Positions 17,400-27,838 of a stretch of DNA of 64,000 nt are shown here, one piece after another. Below the pieces are notes generated by a model. That model saw only the letters and a program-made list of their open reading frames with translations. It did no database searches and was not told the DNA's origin. Where the stretch lies: NCBI GenBank assembly GCA_035441325.1, contig DAOROA010000020.1:1-64000 (forward strand), given 5' to 3'. The position numbers were made by a program, and so were the translations under genes. Numbering within the stretch: position 1 is the first letter of the stretch; each line of letters opens with the position of its first letter. The stretch is from Competibacter_A sp002352125. GTDB lineage: Bacteria > Pseudomonadota > Gammaproteobacteria > Competibacterales > Competibacteraceae.

Positions 17400-19922
17400 T
17401 CAATCGCTGACCTTCATCAAAAAAGCATCAAAATCGTTTTCCGATTTAACGAGCTGCCCGCTCACGTAGACATGATTGGCATCATCAAGCGCAATTCCAT
17501 TGGCATACGTGACCGGGCTACCCAGGCAAGTCGCATAGCTCGCCTGACCCTGCGGATCGAATTTGGCGAGAAACCCACTACTTTCGGCGAAACATGAACT
17601 GAAGGCGTTAACAAGCGGAAAATCCACCGAATTTGTGTAGCCGGCAACATACGTGTTGCCGGCTTTATCCACGGCAAAGCTCTGGATATATTCGTAGCCG
17701 CCACCATCCAGGTAAGTGGCATAAACCGCTTGACCGGCTGGATCGAGTTTGACGATAAACGGCCCTTCGGATCCATCGAAATTCGAATCGAAGGCGTTTC
17801 TCGTCGGAAAGTCCGACGAAGAAGTTATGCCCACGACATATGCATTGCCTGCGTCATCCACGGTAAAATAATTGACCGACTCATCGCCTCGACCACCCAG
17901 ATAGGTAGCGTAAATTGCCCGGCCGTCTGGAGCAAACCCGGCGACAAACGCTTCCGAAGCATTTCTCTTTCCCCCCGCCATACGGCGATCAACAGCATTG
18001 ACTACCGGGAAATCCCGCGAAGAAGTCATACCGGCGACATAAGCATTACCGGCTTTATCTACGGCAACATTCTTGGCGGTTTCCCAACCACTGCCACCGA
18101 GGTAAGTGGCGTAAACCGCTTGGCCATGCGAGTCGAACTTGGCGAGAAAAACATCGCCATGTCCGCTCTTTTTTCCGTCGGTCAGCCTCGGGTCGAAGGC
18201 GTTGACCGTCGGAAAATTCACCGAAGAAGTTATGCCGACCAGATATGCGTTACCGGCATCGTCAACCGCCAAGTCGTTCGCAACCTCAAACTGGCTACCG
18301 CCCAGATAGGTGGAGTAGATCGCACTACCATCGGCATCCAACTTAACGAGAAAAGCGTCGCTCGGAAATTGGCCCTTGTCGCCTAACCTCGCATCAAAAG
18401 CGTTAGCTGTCGGAAAATCCGCCGAGTCGGTACGCCCCGCAACATAAACGCTACCCGCATGATCGATGGCGATATCGGCGAGTTCCTCGTAACCGCTGCC
18501 ACCTAAATAAGTCGCGTAGATCGCTCGACCATCCGGATCGAATTTGGCAACGAAAACCTCTGTGGGTTTTTCACCAAAAACAGAATCGAAGGCATTGACC
18601 ATCGGAAAATCCGACGACCAAGTCATGCCCGCGACATAAGCATTACCATTGTCGTCGATCAAGAGCCTTCCAGCGGGTTCTTCTGGCCCATCGCCACCCA
18701 AAAATGTGGCGTAAACAGCTTTACCAACTGGATCGAGTTTGACGATGAAAACGTCTTTTAATCCCCCGAGGCTCGAATCGAAGGCGTTGACAGTCGGGAA
18801 ATCTGTCGAGTATGTCGTTCCCAAAACGTAGGCATTCCCGGCACCATCCAGGGCCAAGCTTGAAACCGCGTCAAAGGCAGGTATCTCAAGCCATGGTATA
18901 TAGGCGCTACCACCCAGGTAGGTGGCATAAATCATCGCACCGCTAGGGTCGAGCTTGACGACGAACAAATCGACAGGATCGCTGAAATCGGCATCGAAGG
19001 CGTTGGCGGTCAGAAAATCGGGCGAGTACGTATACCCCGCCATGTAAGCATTCCCGGCACCATCGACGGTCATTTCGACAGGACTCTCCCTACCACTGCC
19101 CCCGAAGGTCGCGGAATACTCCAGCACCGGATCAATGATCAACGGTTGCGTCCGATCATAGGCCGCAACTTGAAACCCCACCTGCGCGCCGGTCTCCGCA
19201 TCGGCAGGCGGATACAGCACGAAGTGTCCTTCTACTTCCCGGCGCCGGCCATCGACCATCTGATAGATCAACGGCTTGCGCCAGTGCAGCACCTCGGCGT
19301 CCGCCTGGAGCAGCAAATCGCCATTGGCGGCCAGCGTCGGTCGCGCACCGGAAAATGCCCAGCGAATCCGTTCGGGGCCGGCGCCGGGAGCCACGATAAA
19401 GTCGTATTCCAACTGCTGTGGCGTGCCGTAGTACACCAGATCGATACCCGGATAGACGGCTTCCAGATGCACCTTGGCGAAAGTGGGGATGTCGGTGCGC
19501 CATCTTTTAGGATCGTTACCGCGCAAACGGTTCACCTTGCCCGGTAAGCTCTCCACGCCCCGCATCGCCGGGTCGGGATTGGCGTCCACCAACCGCATTC
19601 GCGCCACTTGGGGCGTGGTCCGGTCTGGTGCTTCGAGTGTCCGTTCACCGCGCAGGCGGCGGTAGGGCAGGTCCAAGACCAACACCGCTTCCGTCGGCGT
19701 CAGAAATACCTGATACCCCAGTCCCCGCGCAAGAAAACGCGCTGAACCAGCGGCTTGCCCCCGGTTGGCTTCAAAAAACAGCGGCCACGCCCTTCGGTTT
19801 TCGACCACTCCGGGGCCGTCCTCGACCACTGGCGCGACCGCCATCTTCGCCAGACCTGACCCCGACCAACCGAGCAAACATATAATCACGATCCCCGGCA
19901 ACCATGACAAATAACGCTTCAT
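17400..19922 (-). CDS. secreted SBBP-repeat beta-propeller protein
   Basis: This is an 840-residue exported protein of unknown role. It starts with a signal peptide (MKRYLSWLPGIVIICLLGW, cleavage after GLA near residue 25) and has AAAGGAGAGG before the ATG at 19922. Residues about 50-290 form the N-terminal domain often seen in these proteins (PLFFEANRGQ, VYPGIDLVYYG, YDFIVAPGA). After that come eight SBBP repeats of about 65 residues, each with GNAYVxGxTxSxDFPTxNAFD and AxYATYLGG, plus a ninth degenerate copy. Such repeats fold as beta-propeller blades. No anchoring or sorting signal is visible. Neighbours give no clue to function. Confidence 0.88.
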   Translation of the reverse strand: MKRYLSWLPGIVIICLLGWSGSGLAKMAVAPVVEDGPGVVENRRAWPLFFEANRGQAAGSARFLARGLGYQVFLTPTEAVLVLDLPYRRLRGERTLEAPDRTTPQVARMRLVDANPDPAMRGVESLPGKVNRLRGNDPKRWRTDIPTFAKVHLEAVYPGIDLVYYGTPQQLEYDFIVAPGAGPERIRWAFSGARPTLAANGDLLLQADAEVLHWRKPLIYQMVDGRRREVEGHFVLYPPADAETGAQVGFQVAAYDRTQPLIIDPVLEYSATFGGSGRESPVEMTVDGAGNAYMAGYTYSPDFLTANAFDADFSDPVDLFVVKLDPSGAMIYATYLGGSAYIPWLEIPAFDAVSSLALDGAGNAYVLGTTYSTDFPTVNAFDSSLGGLKDVFIVKLDPVGKAVYATFLGGDGPEEPAGRLLIDDNGNAYVAGMTWSSDFPMVNAFDSVFGEKPTEVFVAKFDPDGRAIYATYLGGSGYEELADIAIDHAGSVYVAGRTDSADFPTANAFDARLGDKGQFPSDAFLVKLDADGSAIYSTYLGGSQFEVANDLAVDDAGNAYLVGITSSVNFPTVNAFDPRLTDGKKSGHGDVFLAKFDSHGQAVYATYLGGSGWETAKNVAVDKAGNAYVAGMTSSRDFPVVNAVDRRMAGGKRNASEAFVAGFAPDGRAIYATYLGGRGDESVNYFTVDDAGNAYVVGITSSSDFPTRNAFDSNFDGSEGPFIVKLDPAGQAVYATYLDGGGYEYIQSFAVDKAGNTYVAGYTNSVDFPLVNAFSSCFAESSGFLAKFDPQGQASYATCLGSPVTYANGIALDDANHVYVSGQLVKSENDFDAFLMKVSD

Positions 19923-19960
19923 ATCGGTATCCTCTCCTTTGTGCATATGTTCCATTTTCG

Positions 19961-19989
19961 ATTTTAGACTCTTCCCCAAAATTGTCCAA
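19961..19989 (-). promoter_or_regulatory. candidate promoter of the SBBP gene
   Basis: On the minus strand TTGGAC (19984-19989) and TAAAAT (19961-19966) are separated by 17 bp, with the start codon 39 nt downstream. The -10 matches five of six bases, the -35 three of six. The 318-nt gap 19923-20240 holds this, a candidate ndk promoter on the other strand, and no gene that I can see. Confidence 0.4.
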
Positions 19990-20032
19990 TTTTCGAAACA
20001 CTCCGGTGCAGCGCGGCTCGATGGCGTGTCGC

Positions 20033-20061
20033 TTGACTTGAAGCTGCAAGGAATCTTTACT
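20033..20061 (+). promoter_or_regulatory. candidate promoter upstream of ndk
   Basis: TTGACT (20033-20038) and TTTACT (20056-20061) are spaced 17 bp apart on the plus strand, about 180 nt before the ndk start. The -35 matches five of six bases and the -10 four of six. Confidence 0.4.
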
Positions 20062-20240
20062 AAACACCTCGCTGCTCGAATTCGGGTAGCCCGTTGTCGG
20101 CGTCCCCCCGACATCGCTAAACTTTACAACTATCATTAAACCTTATTTCGTATCGTTGCCTTGTTTCGAACCCGACCCTTCCGCGTCGGACACCCCGTAA
20201 TCTCCCAACTCGAATTCGCCATACGGAGCCCTGCACAGCC

Positions 20241-20669
20241 GTGGAACACACTTTATCTATCATCAAGCCCGACGCTGTCGCTCGAAACATCATCGGCAAA
20301 ATTTATAGCCGTTTCGAGGAAGGACGACTGCAAATCGTCGCGGCCAAAATGGTTCGCCTGACCCACGAGCAGGCGGAAGTCTTTTATGCCATCCATCGCG
20401 AGCGCCCGTTTTACCAAGAGCTGATCGACTACATGACGTCCGGCCCCGTGATGGTTCAGGTGCTGGAAGGCGAAAACGCCATCGCCAGAAATCGGGAAAT
20501 CATGGGCGCCACCGATCCCAAGAAGGCCGCGCCCGGCACCATTCGCGCCGATTTCGCCGAAAGCGTAACGAAAAACGCGGTGCACGGCTCCGATTCCCCG
20601 GAGACCGCCGCTCACGAGATCGCTTTCTTCTTCGGCCAGTTCGACCTGTGTCCGCACACCATCGTCTGA
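20241..20669 (+). CDS. ndk: nucleoside diphosphate kinase
   Basis: This enzyme balances nucleoside triphosphate pools by moving the gamma-phosphate through a phospho-histidine. The active-site motif is NAVHGSDSPE with His115, and the N-terminus ERTLSIIKPDAV-type is present as EHTLSIIKPDAV. It has 142 residues, the standard size. The start is GTG at 20241 with GGAG about 13 nt upstream. It leads directly into rlmN (27 nt gap) and the pilW-rodZ-hisS row. Confidence 0.97.
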   Translation: MEHTLSIIKPDAVARNIIGKIYSRFEEGRLQIVAAKMVRLTHEQAEVFYAIHRERPFYQELIDYMTSGPVMVQVLEGENAIARNREIMGATDPKKAAPGTIRADFAESVTKNAVHGSDSPETAAHEIAFFFGQFDLCPHTIV

Positions 20670-20696
20670 GCCCAAGCCCGCTTGACCGCCGTGAAC

Positions 20697-21788
<1,092 letters not shown>

Positions 21789-21801
21789 AGGACGTTTCGC
21801 C

Positions 21802-22557
21802 ATGCGACCAGCAATCGCTCCCATCTTTCTATCCTTGGCGCTGCTGCTGACCGCCTGTGCCAGCACCAAGGACGAAGAGTTCAAGGAAAACGTTTCCGAG
21901 GCCAACTTCAAGTTGGGCATCGGCTACATGCAATCCGGCCATCTGGACGTGGCCACGGAAAAACTGCTCAAGGCCGTGCAATACAACGACAACTACCCGG
22001 AAGCCCACAACGCTCTTGGCGTTCTCTACGAGGAGATTCACGAATACGGCCCCGCCGAAACCCATTTCAAGCGTGCGATCGAATTAAAACCCGACTACAC
22101 GCTGGCGAAGCTGAACTATGCGCGCCTCCTCTGCACCCGCGAACCGATCCGCACCGCCGAAGGCGAGAGCGAGTTTCAGAAAATTGCCGCCGATCCAACC
22201 AGCGCCGGGAGCGCCGCCGCCGATGCTTACGCCGGGCTGGGCGTTTGCGCCAACAAGCGCAACGATCCCGCTCAGGCCGAAACCTGGCTGCGCAAATCGC
22301 TGGACCAGAATTCCAACAATACCACCGCTCTGTACGAGTTGGCCGCACTCAGTCAAACTCAGGGCAAAACCCTACAGGGACGCGCCTTTCTGCAACGCTA
22401 CCACAGCCAAACTCACCCCACGCCCCAAAGCTTGTGGCTGGGTTTCACGATCGAATCTTCTGCCGACGGTGATCCACAATTGCGCCGGGAGTACAGTGTC
22501 GTGCTGTCATCCCAGTTCCCGAACTCCGAAGAAGCCCAACGCCTCAAAAACCGGTAA
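21802..22557 (+). CDS. pilW: type IV pilus biogenesis/stability lipoprotein PilW (PilF)
   Basis: This is an outer-membrane lipoprotein with tetratricopeptide repeats that helps assemble the PilQ secretin. The signal peptide ends in the lipobox LTAC (Cys about residue 19). Several TPR units follow (NFKLGIGYMQSGHLDVATEKL, PEAHNALGVLYEEIHEY and others). It has 251 residues and lies between rlmN and rodZ as in many gammaproteobacteria. Its presence suggests the organism makes type IV pili, although no other pil gene is in this window. Confidence 0.92.
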   Translation: MRPAIAPIFLSLALLLTACASTKDEEFKENVSEANFKLGIGYMQSGHLDVATEKLLKAVQYNDNYPEAHNALGVLYEEIHEYGPAETHFKRAIELKPDYTLAKLNYARLLCTREPIRTAEGESEFQKIAADPTSAGSAAADAYAGLGVCANKRNDPAQAETWLRKSLDQNSNNTTALYELAALSQTQGKTLQGRAFLQRYHSQTHPTPQSLWLGFTIESSADGDPQLRREYSVVLSSQFPNSEEAQRLKNR

Positions 22558-22600
22558 TGATATCTTCAAAGTTATAAACGGCGATGACCATATAACGGCG

Positions 22601-23641
22601 ATGACTATGCTCAACGAAACCATATCCAATTTTGACCCATCGACCGAATCTGCCCGTGCCGACACGCAATCCTTGGGCGCTTGGCTCGCGCAGGCGCGCG
22701 CCGGCTACAATGTCGAGCAGCGCGATGCCGCCCGCCATCTCGGACTGAACCCAGCCATCATTCAGGCCATCGAAAACGACGATTTCGCGCAGCTTGGCCC
22801 CCCGGTGTTCGTTCGGGGTTATCTTAGCCGTTATGCCCGGCTCCTGAATCTGCCCGAGCAGGCGGTATTGGAGCGGTATCGGCTGCAATCGGGTTCCGGT
22901 CAAGAACCCCCTCCGCTAAAAGTGGTGCATCCGCTCCGGCGGCAAGCCCGGATTCGGGATTTGCGCGGCGTGTTTTACCTGTCTCTGGTGGTGGGCATCG
23001 CCTGGACCGCGATCCAAAACCTCGACGGCCTCGATCCCAGCCGTTTGCTCGCACTGTGGTCGGGTGGCGACAGCGACACGGCACAAACCTCTAGTCCAGC
23101 GATTACCGCTACCAGCCAAACCCAGTACCCGTTCCAATCTGCGCCTGGGGAGGCAACCACCGCCACGAAGCCTTCGACGCCCTCGCTGGTCAGCGACCCC
23201 CCTCCGGCCAGCACCAACCCCACCGTCCCCTCTCCCGGCACGACGAGCCCGGCGAGCCCGGCGAGCCCGGTCCCATCGGTTTCTCCCTCGCCGCCCAGCA
23301 TCGCGCCTCCGGCATCGGGCGTCATCGCTACCACCATCCCCGCTGCCGCACCAGATCGAGAAGCCGGCGCAGGATCTTCTGCGCCCGAGGCCAGGCTTTT
23401 GCTGGAATTCAGCAACGATTGCTGGGTGGAAGTAAAGGACGCACAAGGCAACGTGCTCGCCAACGGCTTGATGAAAGCCAACAGCACCCACAATATTTCG
23501 GGATCTGCACCCTTTAAGGTGACGCTCGGCAACGCTCCCGCCGCCCGGATCATTTTGGATGATCGCTTGGTCGATACGGATTTCTATGTGCCCCGGCGCG
23601 GCACGGTCAGCCGCTTCACTCTAGATCGCGGCCAACCTTGA
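22601..23641 (+). CDS. rodZ: cytoskeletal protein RodZ family
   Basis: It links MreB to the cell-wall elongation machinery. The order is a cytoplasmic helix-turn-helix domain (about residues 24-95, with RDAARHLGLNPAIIQAIENDD), a short hydrophobic segment (VFYLSLVVGIAWTAI, around 125-145), a Pro/Ser/Thr-rich periplasmic linker, and a C-terminal DUF4115 domain (LEFSNDCWVEVKDA onward). It has 346 residues from the ATG at 22601; a second ATG six bases on is equally possible. The ribosome site is weak. The ispG gene, which usually comes next, is absent. Confidence 0.9.
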   Translation: MTMLNETISNFDPSTESARADTQSLGAWLAQARAGYNVEQRDAARHLGLNPAIIQAIENDDFAQLGPPVFVRGYLSRYARLLNLPEQAVLERYRLQSGSGQEPPPLKVVHPLRRQARIRDLRGVFYLSLVVGIAWTAIQNLDGLDPSRLLALWSGGDSDTAQTSSPAITATSQTQYPFQSAPGEATTATKPSTPSLVSDPPPASTNPTVPSPGTTSPASPASPVPSVSPSPPSIAPPASGVIATTIPAAAPDREAGAGSSAPEARLLLEFSNDCWVEVKDAQGNVLANGLMKANSTHNISGSAPFKVTLGNAPAARIILDDRLVDTDFYVPRRGTVSRFTLDRGQP

Positions 23642-23699
23642 CCAACCATCTCCAACCCGGTTCGGCGGCACCCTAAGTTTCACATCTGGACTCAAATTC

Positions 23700-24983
23700 A
23701 TGGCCAAGCAGTTCCAAGCCGTTCGCGGCATGAACGATATTCTGCCCGGCGAATCGGCCCTGTGGCAGCGCCTCGAAGCAAGCGTGCGCGAGGTGCTCGC
23801 CGCCTACGACTATCGCGAAATCCGCCTGCCCGTCATCGAAAAAACCGAGCTGTTCGCCCGTTCGATCGGCGAGGTCACCGACATCGTCGAGAAGGAGATG
23901 TACACGTTTGCCGACCGAAACGGCGACAGCCTGACTTTGCGCCCCGAAGGCACCGCTGGCTGCGCGCGTGCCTGCATCGAACACGGCCTGCTGCATAACC
24001 AAACCCAGCGGTTGTGGTACGCCGGCCCGATGTTTCGTTACGAGAAACCCCAAAAAGGCCGCTACCGCCAATTTCATCAGGTCGGCGCCGAGGCTTACGG
24101 CATGGCCGGCCCCGACATCGACGCCGAATTGATCTGTCTGTCGGCGCGGCTGTGGCAACACCTGGGAATCCGCGACGTCGTTCTCCAAATCAACTCGCTT
24201 GGCTCCAGCACCGCCCGCGCCGCTTATCGCGAGCGGTTGGTCGCGTATTTCGCGGCACGGCGCGACGAATTGGACGAGGACAGCCAACGCCGGCTGGACA
24301 CCAATCCGCTGCGGATACTGGACAGCAAAAACCCGGCCATGCAGGCGGTGATCGCGGAAGCGCCATCGCTGCTCGACCATCTCGACTCCGAATCTCGCGC
24401 CCATTTCGAAGAACTGAAAGCCTCGTTGAGCGCGGCTGGCATCGCCTACGACATCAATCCCCGGCTAGTGCGCGGCCTAGACTACTACTGCAAAACCGTG
24501 TTCGAATGGGTCACCGAAACGTTGGGCGCGCAAGGCACGATCTGCGCCGGTGGCCGCTACGACGGATTGATCGAGGAATTGGGCGGCCAAGCGGTGCCCG
24601 GCGTGGGCTTCGCGTTGGGCGTGGAACGGCTGGTCGCCATGCTCGCCGCCACCGGCCAAGTCGATGAACCGTTTCCGCACGCTTATCTGATCGCGGTCGG
24701 CGAGTCGGCCCGATGCCACGGTTTGGCCTTGGCCGAACACCTTCGCGATCAATTGCCGACGTTGCGGTTGCGGATGCACTGCGGCGGTGGCGGCTTCAAG
24801 GCCCAATTTCGCCGCGCCGACCACAGCGGTGCCCGCTTCGCGCTGATTCTGGGCGACGAAGAAGTCGCCGCCGACACGGTCGCCATCAAACCGCTGCGCG
24901 CAGCCGAGAACGGGCAGACCACCTTGCCAAGGGACCAGGTAGCCGCGTATCTGCGCGCGGCGATGCTGGCAGAACAACCTTAA
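23700..24983 (+). CDS. hisS: histidyl-tRNA synthetase
   Basis: This class II synthetase charges tRNA-His. Visible motifs are AVRGMNDILP at the N-terminus, motif 2 as MFRYEKPQKGRYRQFHQVG, and the histidine-binding RGLDYYCKTVFE. Its 427 residues match the family (E. coli 424). It lies between rodZ and yfgM, as in E. coli but without ispG. Confidence 0.97.
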   Translation: MAKQFQAVRGMNDILPGESALWQRLEASVREVLAAYDYREIRLPVIEKTELFARSIGEVTDIVEKEMYTFADRNGDSLTLRPEGTAGCARACIEHGLLHNQTQRLWYAGPMFRYEKPQKGRYRQFHQVGAEAYGMAGPDIDAELICLSARLWQHLGIRDVVLQINSLGSSTARAAYRERLVAYFAARRDELDEDSQRRLDTNPLRILDSKNPAMQAVIAEAPSLLDHLDSESRAHFEELKASLSAAGIAYDINPRLVRGLDYYCKTVFEWVTETLGAQGTICAGGRYDGLIEELGGQAVPGVGFALGVERLVAMLAATGQVDEPFPHAYLIAVGESARCHGLALAEHLRDQLPTLRLRMHCGGGGFKAQFRRADHSGARFALILGDEEVAADTVAIKPLRAAENGQTTLPRDQVAAYLRAAMLAEQP

Positions 24984-25016
24984 CCAACCGAACAACGCGC
25001 CCGAGGAAACCAGGCG

Positions 25017-25958
25017 ATGGAACAATACACCGACGACGAACGCGTCGAGGACCTAAAAAAATGGTGGAAGGAAAACGGTACCAGCATCATCGTCGGCATC
25101 GCGCTTGGATTGATCGCGATTTTCGGCTGGCAGTACTGGAACTCTTACCGCAACGCCAAGGCGGAACAAGTTTCCAAAGCGTATGACGCTTTCGTCGCGG
25201 CGGCGGAAAAACCCGATGCCGAGCAAGCCCGGCAAAGCGGACAGGCTCTTCTGGCCGAGTTTCCGAAATCGCCCTATGCCGCATTGACGGCGCTGCGATT
25301 GGCCAAGCTGGCGCTAGACGGCAGCGACACCGCGACCGCGACCCAGCGGCTGGAATGGGTCATCGACAACGCCAAACTCGACGAACTCAAAGACATCGCC
25401 CGATTGCGCCTGGCGCGGCTGCTGTTCGCCGCCGGCCGGCCGGAGGACGCCGAACAGCAACTGGCGCGAGTCGCGACCGCCAGCCTGACGGCCGAGCGCG
25501 AGGAATTGCGGGGCGATCTGGCCCTGGCCGGCAACGACCCGACCAAAGCCCGAACCGCCTATACTGCCGCTCTGACGGCGGGCGGCGGCAATTCGATGTT
25601 GCAGCTCAAGCTGGATAACCTCGCTCCGCCGAGCACCGAATCGGTCGTCGTCGCGCCGGCCGCCCCCCCGGCCGCAACCCAACCCGAACCGCCTAAACCG
25701 TCTACCCCGGTCGAACCGGCACCTGCCGAATCCGCACCCGCTTCGGCGACACCGCCCGCGCAGCTCAACGCTCCAACCGAACCGGCCGCGCCGGCTGCGC
25801 CCAGCGACTCCTCCCAAATGCCCGCCGAAGCCGCATCTCCCCGGGCGGCAACCGAACCGACTCCCGCGCCATCCGCCGACACCCCACCATCGCCGACCGC
25901 CGCCGAAACGGCCCCAATCCCGGCCCCAACCTCCCCTCCCACTTCATCGGGTCAATGA
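25017..25958 (+). CDS. yfgM: YfgM-family inner-membrane TPR protein, with Pro/Ala-rich tail
   Basis: YfgM is a bitopic inner-membrane protein linked to periplasmic chaperones and the SecYEG/PpiD complex. The N-terminus EQVEDLKKWWKENG-type is present (ERVEDLKKWWKENG), one membrane helix lies at about residues 24-42, and the periplasmic part has TPR-like helices to about residue 200. The last 110 residues are a low-complexity Pro/Ala/Ser/Thr/Glu tail not found in E. coli YfgM (206 residues); the whole protein has 313. Its stop overlaps the bamB start (ATGA). Confidence 0.88.
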   Translation: MEQYTDDERVEDLKKWWKENGTSIIVGIALGLIAIFGWQYWNSYRNAKAEQVSKAYDAFVAAAEKPDAEQARQSGQALLAEFPKSPYAALTALRLAKLALDGSDTATATQRLEWVIDNAKLDELKDIARLRLARLLFAAGRPEDAEQQLARVATASLTAEREELRGDLALAGNDPTKARTAYTAALTAGGGNSMLQLKLDNLAPPSTESVVVAPAAPPAATQPEPPKPSTPVEPAPAESAPASATPPAQLNAPTEPAAPAAPSDSSQMPAEAASPRAATEPTPAPSADTPPSPTAAETAPIPAPTSPPTSSGQ

Positions 25959-27121
25959 TCATGATGCGTCGTGCACTCCCGCTTTTACTGCTCGTTTTGA
26001 GCGCTGGCTGTAGCTGGCTTGGCGGCTGGTTCGGTAGCTCCGACAGTTCGATCCGACCGGCCGAACTGAAACCCGTTGCCTCGGCGGTCAACGTCCAGCA
26101 GCTTTGGGAAGCCAAGGTCGGAGCCGGCACCGAAGGCCAGTTCTTCCGGTTGATCCCGGCGCTGGCGGACGGGCGGATTTACGCCGCCAGCCACGACGGT
26201 ACGGTTCTGGCGCTCGACGCCCTCAGCGGCCAACGGCTGTGGGAAACCGACACCAAGCTGCCGATTTCCGGCGGCGTCGGCCTGAGCGAGAAGGAGCTGG
26301 TGCTGGTCGGCACCGACAAAGGCCAAGTGGTGGCCTTGCAGCAGCGGGATGGCCAAGAGGCTTGGCGCGCGACGGTATCCAGCGAGGTGCTGGCCCCGCC
26401 GCGCGCCGCCAGAGGCATCGTCGTGATTCGCACCGGAGACGGTAAATTCACCGGTCTCGACGCCCGCTCCGGAGAGCGGCGCTGGGTTTCCGCCCACGCC
26501 TTGCCCGCGCTCAGCCTGCGCGGCAACTCGGCGCCGGTGCTGATCCAAAACCTGGTGATCGCTGGCTTGGAGACCGGCAAATTGTTGGTGTTATCCCTAG
26601 ACAAGGGACTGCCGCTGACCGAAAAAACCATCGCTCCACCGCGTGGCCGCACCGAAATCGAGCGGCTGATCGACATCGATTCCGAACCCAAGGCTTTCGG
26701 CGAGACGCTTTATCTGGTGGCCTATCGCGGCAGCGTCACCGCCATCGACATGCGCAGCGGCAACCCAGTCTGGAGCCGCGCCCTGTCCAGCTACGCCGGG
26801 CTCGACGTGGACACCCAGCAAGTTTACGTCAGCGATGATGCCGACGCCGTGCTGGCACTGGACCGGCGAGATGGCGGCACGCTTTGGAAACAGGCCGAAC
26901 TGAGCGGTCGCCGTCTAACCGCTCCGGTCGCCACCGACGATTACGTCGTCGTCGGCGATTTCGAGGGTTATTTGCACTGGCTGAACAAGAGCGACGGCCG
27001 GATCGTCGGCCGGATCCGCGCCGCCGGCAAAGAAATCATCGCCCCACCCATCGCGGCCGGTAACATCGTGTTCGTGTACGGCAAAAACGGCTCGTTGGGC
27101 GCTTTCCGGGCTGGCGGCTGA
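25955..27121 (+). CDS. bamB: outer-membrane assembly lipoprotein BamB
   Basis: BamB is an eight-bladed beta-propeller lipoprotein of the BAM complex that inserts outer-membrane proteins. The lipobox LSAGC is at about residues 15-19. Repeated PQQ-type blades are visible (DGTVLALDALSGQRLWET, DKGQVVALQQRDGQEAWR and others). It has 388 residues from ATG 25955; ATG codons at 25961 and 25964 are alternative starts. The gene der, which usually follows, is replaced by a MarC-family gene. Confidence 0.95.
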   Translation: MIMMRRALPLLLLVLSAGCSWLGGWFGSSDSSIRPAELKPVASAVNVQQLWEAKVGAGTEGQFFRLIPALADGRIYAASHDGTVLALDALSGQRLWETDTKLPISGGVGLSEKELVLVGTDKGQVVALQQRDGQEAWRATVSSEVLAPPRAARGIVVIRTGDGKFTGLDARSGERRWVSAHALPALSLRGNSAPVLIQNLVIAGLETGKLLVLSLDKGLPLTEKTIAPPRGRTEIERLIDIDSEPKAFGETLYLVAYRGSVTAIDMRSGNPVWSRALSSYAGLDVDTQQVYVSDDADAVLALDRRDGGTLWKQAELSGRRLTAPVATDDYVVVGDFEGYLHWLNKSDGRIVGRIRAAGKEIIAPPIAAGNIVFVYGKNGSLGAFRAGG

Positions 27122-27142
27122 GTCCGCCTTCCGCTTCTCCAA

Positions 27143-27169
27143 CTCGCTCCCCGCCCTCCGGAGAGCGAG
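27143..27169. repeat. hairpin in the bamB-marC gap
   Basis: CTCGCTC (27143-27149) pairs with GAGCGAG (27163-27169), and the flanking CCGCT/AGCGG (27131-27135, 27171-27175) could extend the stem. There is no T-run. It may be a weak terminator or an mRNA-end structure. Confidence 0.4.
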
Positions 27170-27190
27170 GAGCGGCGGCCGGCAACCGCC

Positions 27191-27826
27191 ATGCTGGATC
27201 AACTCGTCACCGTCTTCGTGACCTTTCTGGTCGTGATCGACCCGATCGGCGTCGCGCCAATTTTCTCGGCGCTAACCCGGGGCGGCAGCGAGCAGTACCG
27301 GCGGCGCATGGCGCTCAAAGGTACCTGCATCGCCACCCTGATCGCATTGTTCTTCTTGTTTACTGGCGATGCCCTGCTCCGTTTCCTGGGCATCAGTCTG
27401 GCCGCGTTTCGGATCAGCGGCGGCATTCTGCTCTTCTTGCTCGCCATCGACATGGTGTTCGCCCGGCCTTCCGGCCTGCGCTCGACCACGGTGCGAGAGC
27501 AGGAAGAGACCCAGTACAAAGACGATATCTCGGTGTTCCCGCTGGCTTTTCCCCTGCTGGCTGGCCCCGGTACCCTGACCACCATCCTGCTGCTCGCCAG
27601 CGGCTTGCGCCCGCGAGAGCAACCGCTGGTGTTTTTTGGCCTGCTGGGTGCGTTGCTCGGCGTGCTGCTTCTGACCCTGTCGACTCTGTTGCTGGCCTCG
27701 CAACTGATGAAGCTGCTCGGCGAAACCGGCGCCAACGTCGTCGACCGATTGTTGGGCGTGATCCTGGCGGCACTGGCGGTGCAATTCGTGCTCGAAGGGT
27801 TGCGCGCCGGCCTGTTCGGCGCCTGA
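27191..27826 (+). CDS. MarC-family integral membrane protein
   Basis: This 211-residue membrane protein has about six hydrophobic helices. The family opening is FVTFLVVIDPIGVAPIFSALT, with a second half-repeat motif FPLAFPLLAGPGTLTTILLL. The function of the family is not established; despite the name it is not a proven drug-resistance protein. It is 12 nt upstream of priA on the same strand, so the two are probably co-transcribed. Confidence 0.92.
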   Translation: MLDQLVTVFVTFLVVIDPIGVAPIFSALTRGGSEQYRRRMALKGTCIATLIALFFLFTGDALLRFLGISLAAFRISGGILLFLLAIDMVFARPSGLRSTTVREQEETQYKDDISVFPLAFPLLAGPGTLTTILLLASGLRPREQPLVFFGLLGALLGVLLLTLSTLLLASQLMKLLGETGANVVDRLLGVILAALAVQFVLEGLRAGLFGA

Positions 27827-27838
27827 TGGTCTTCTGCC

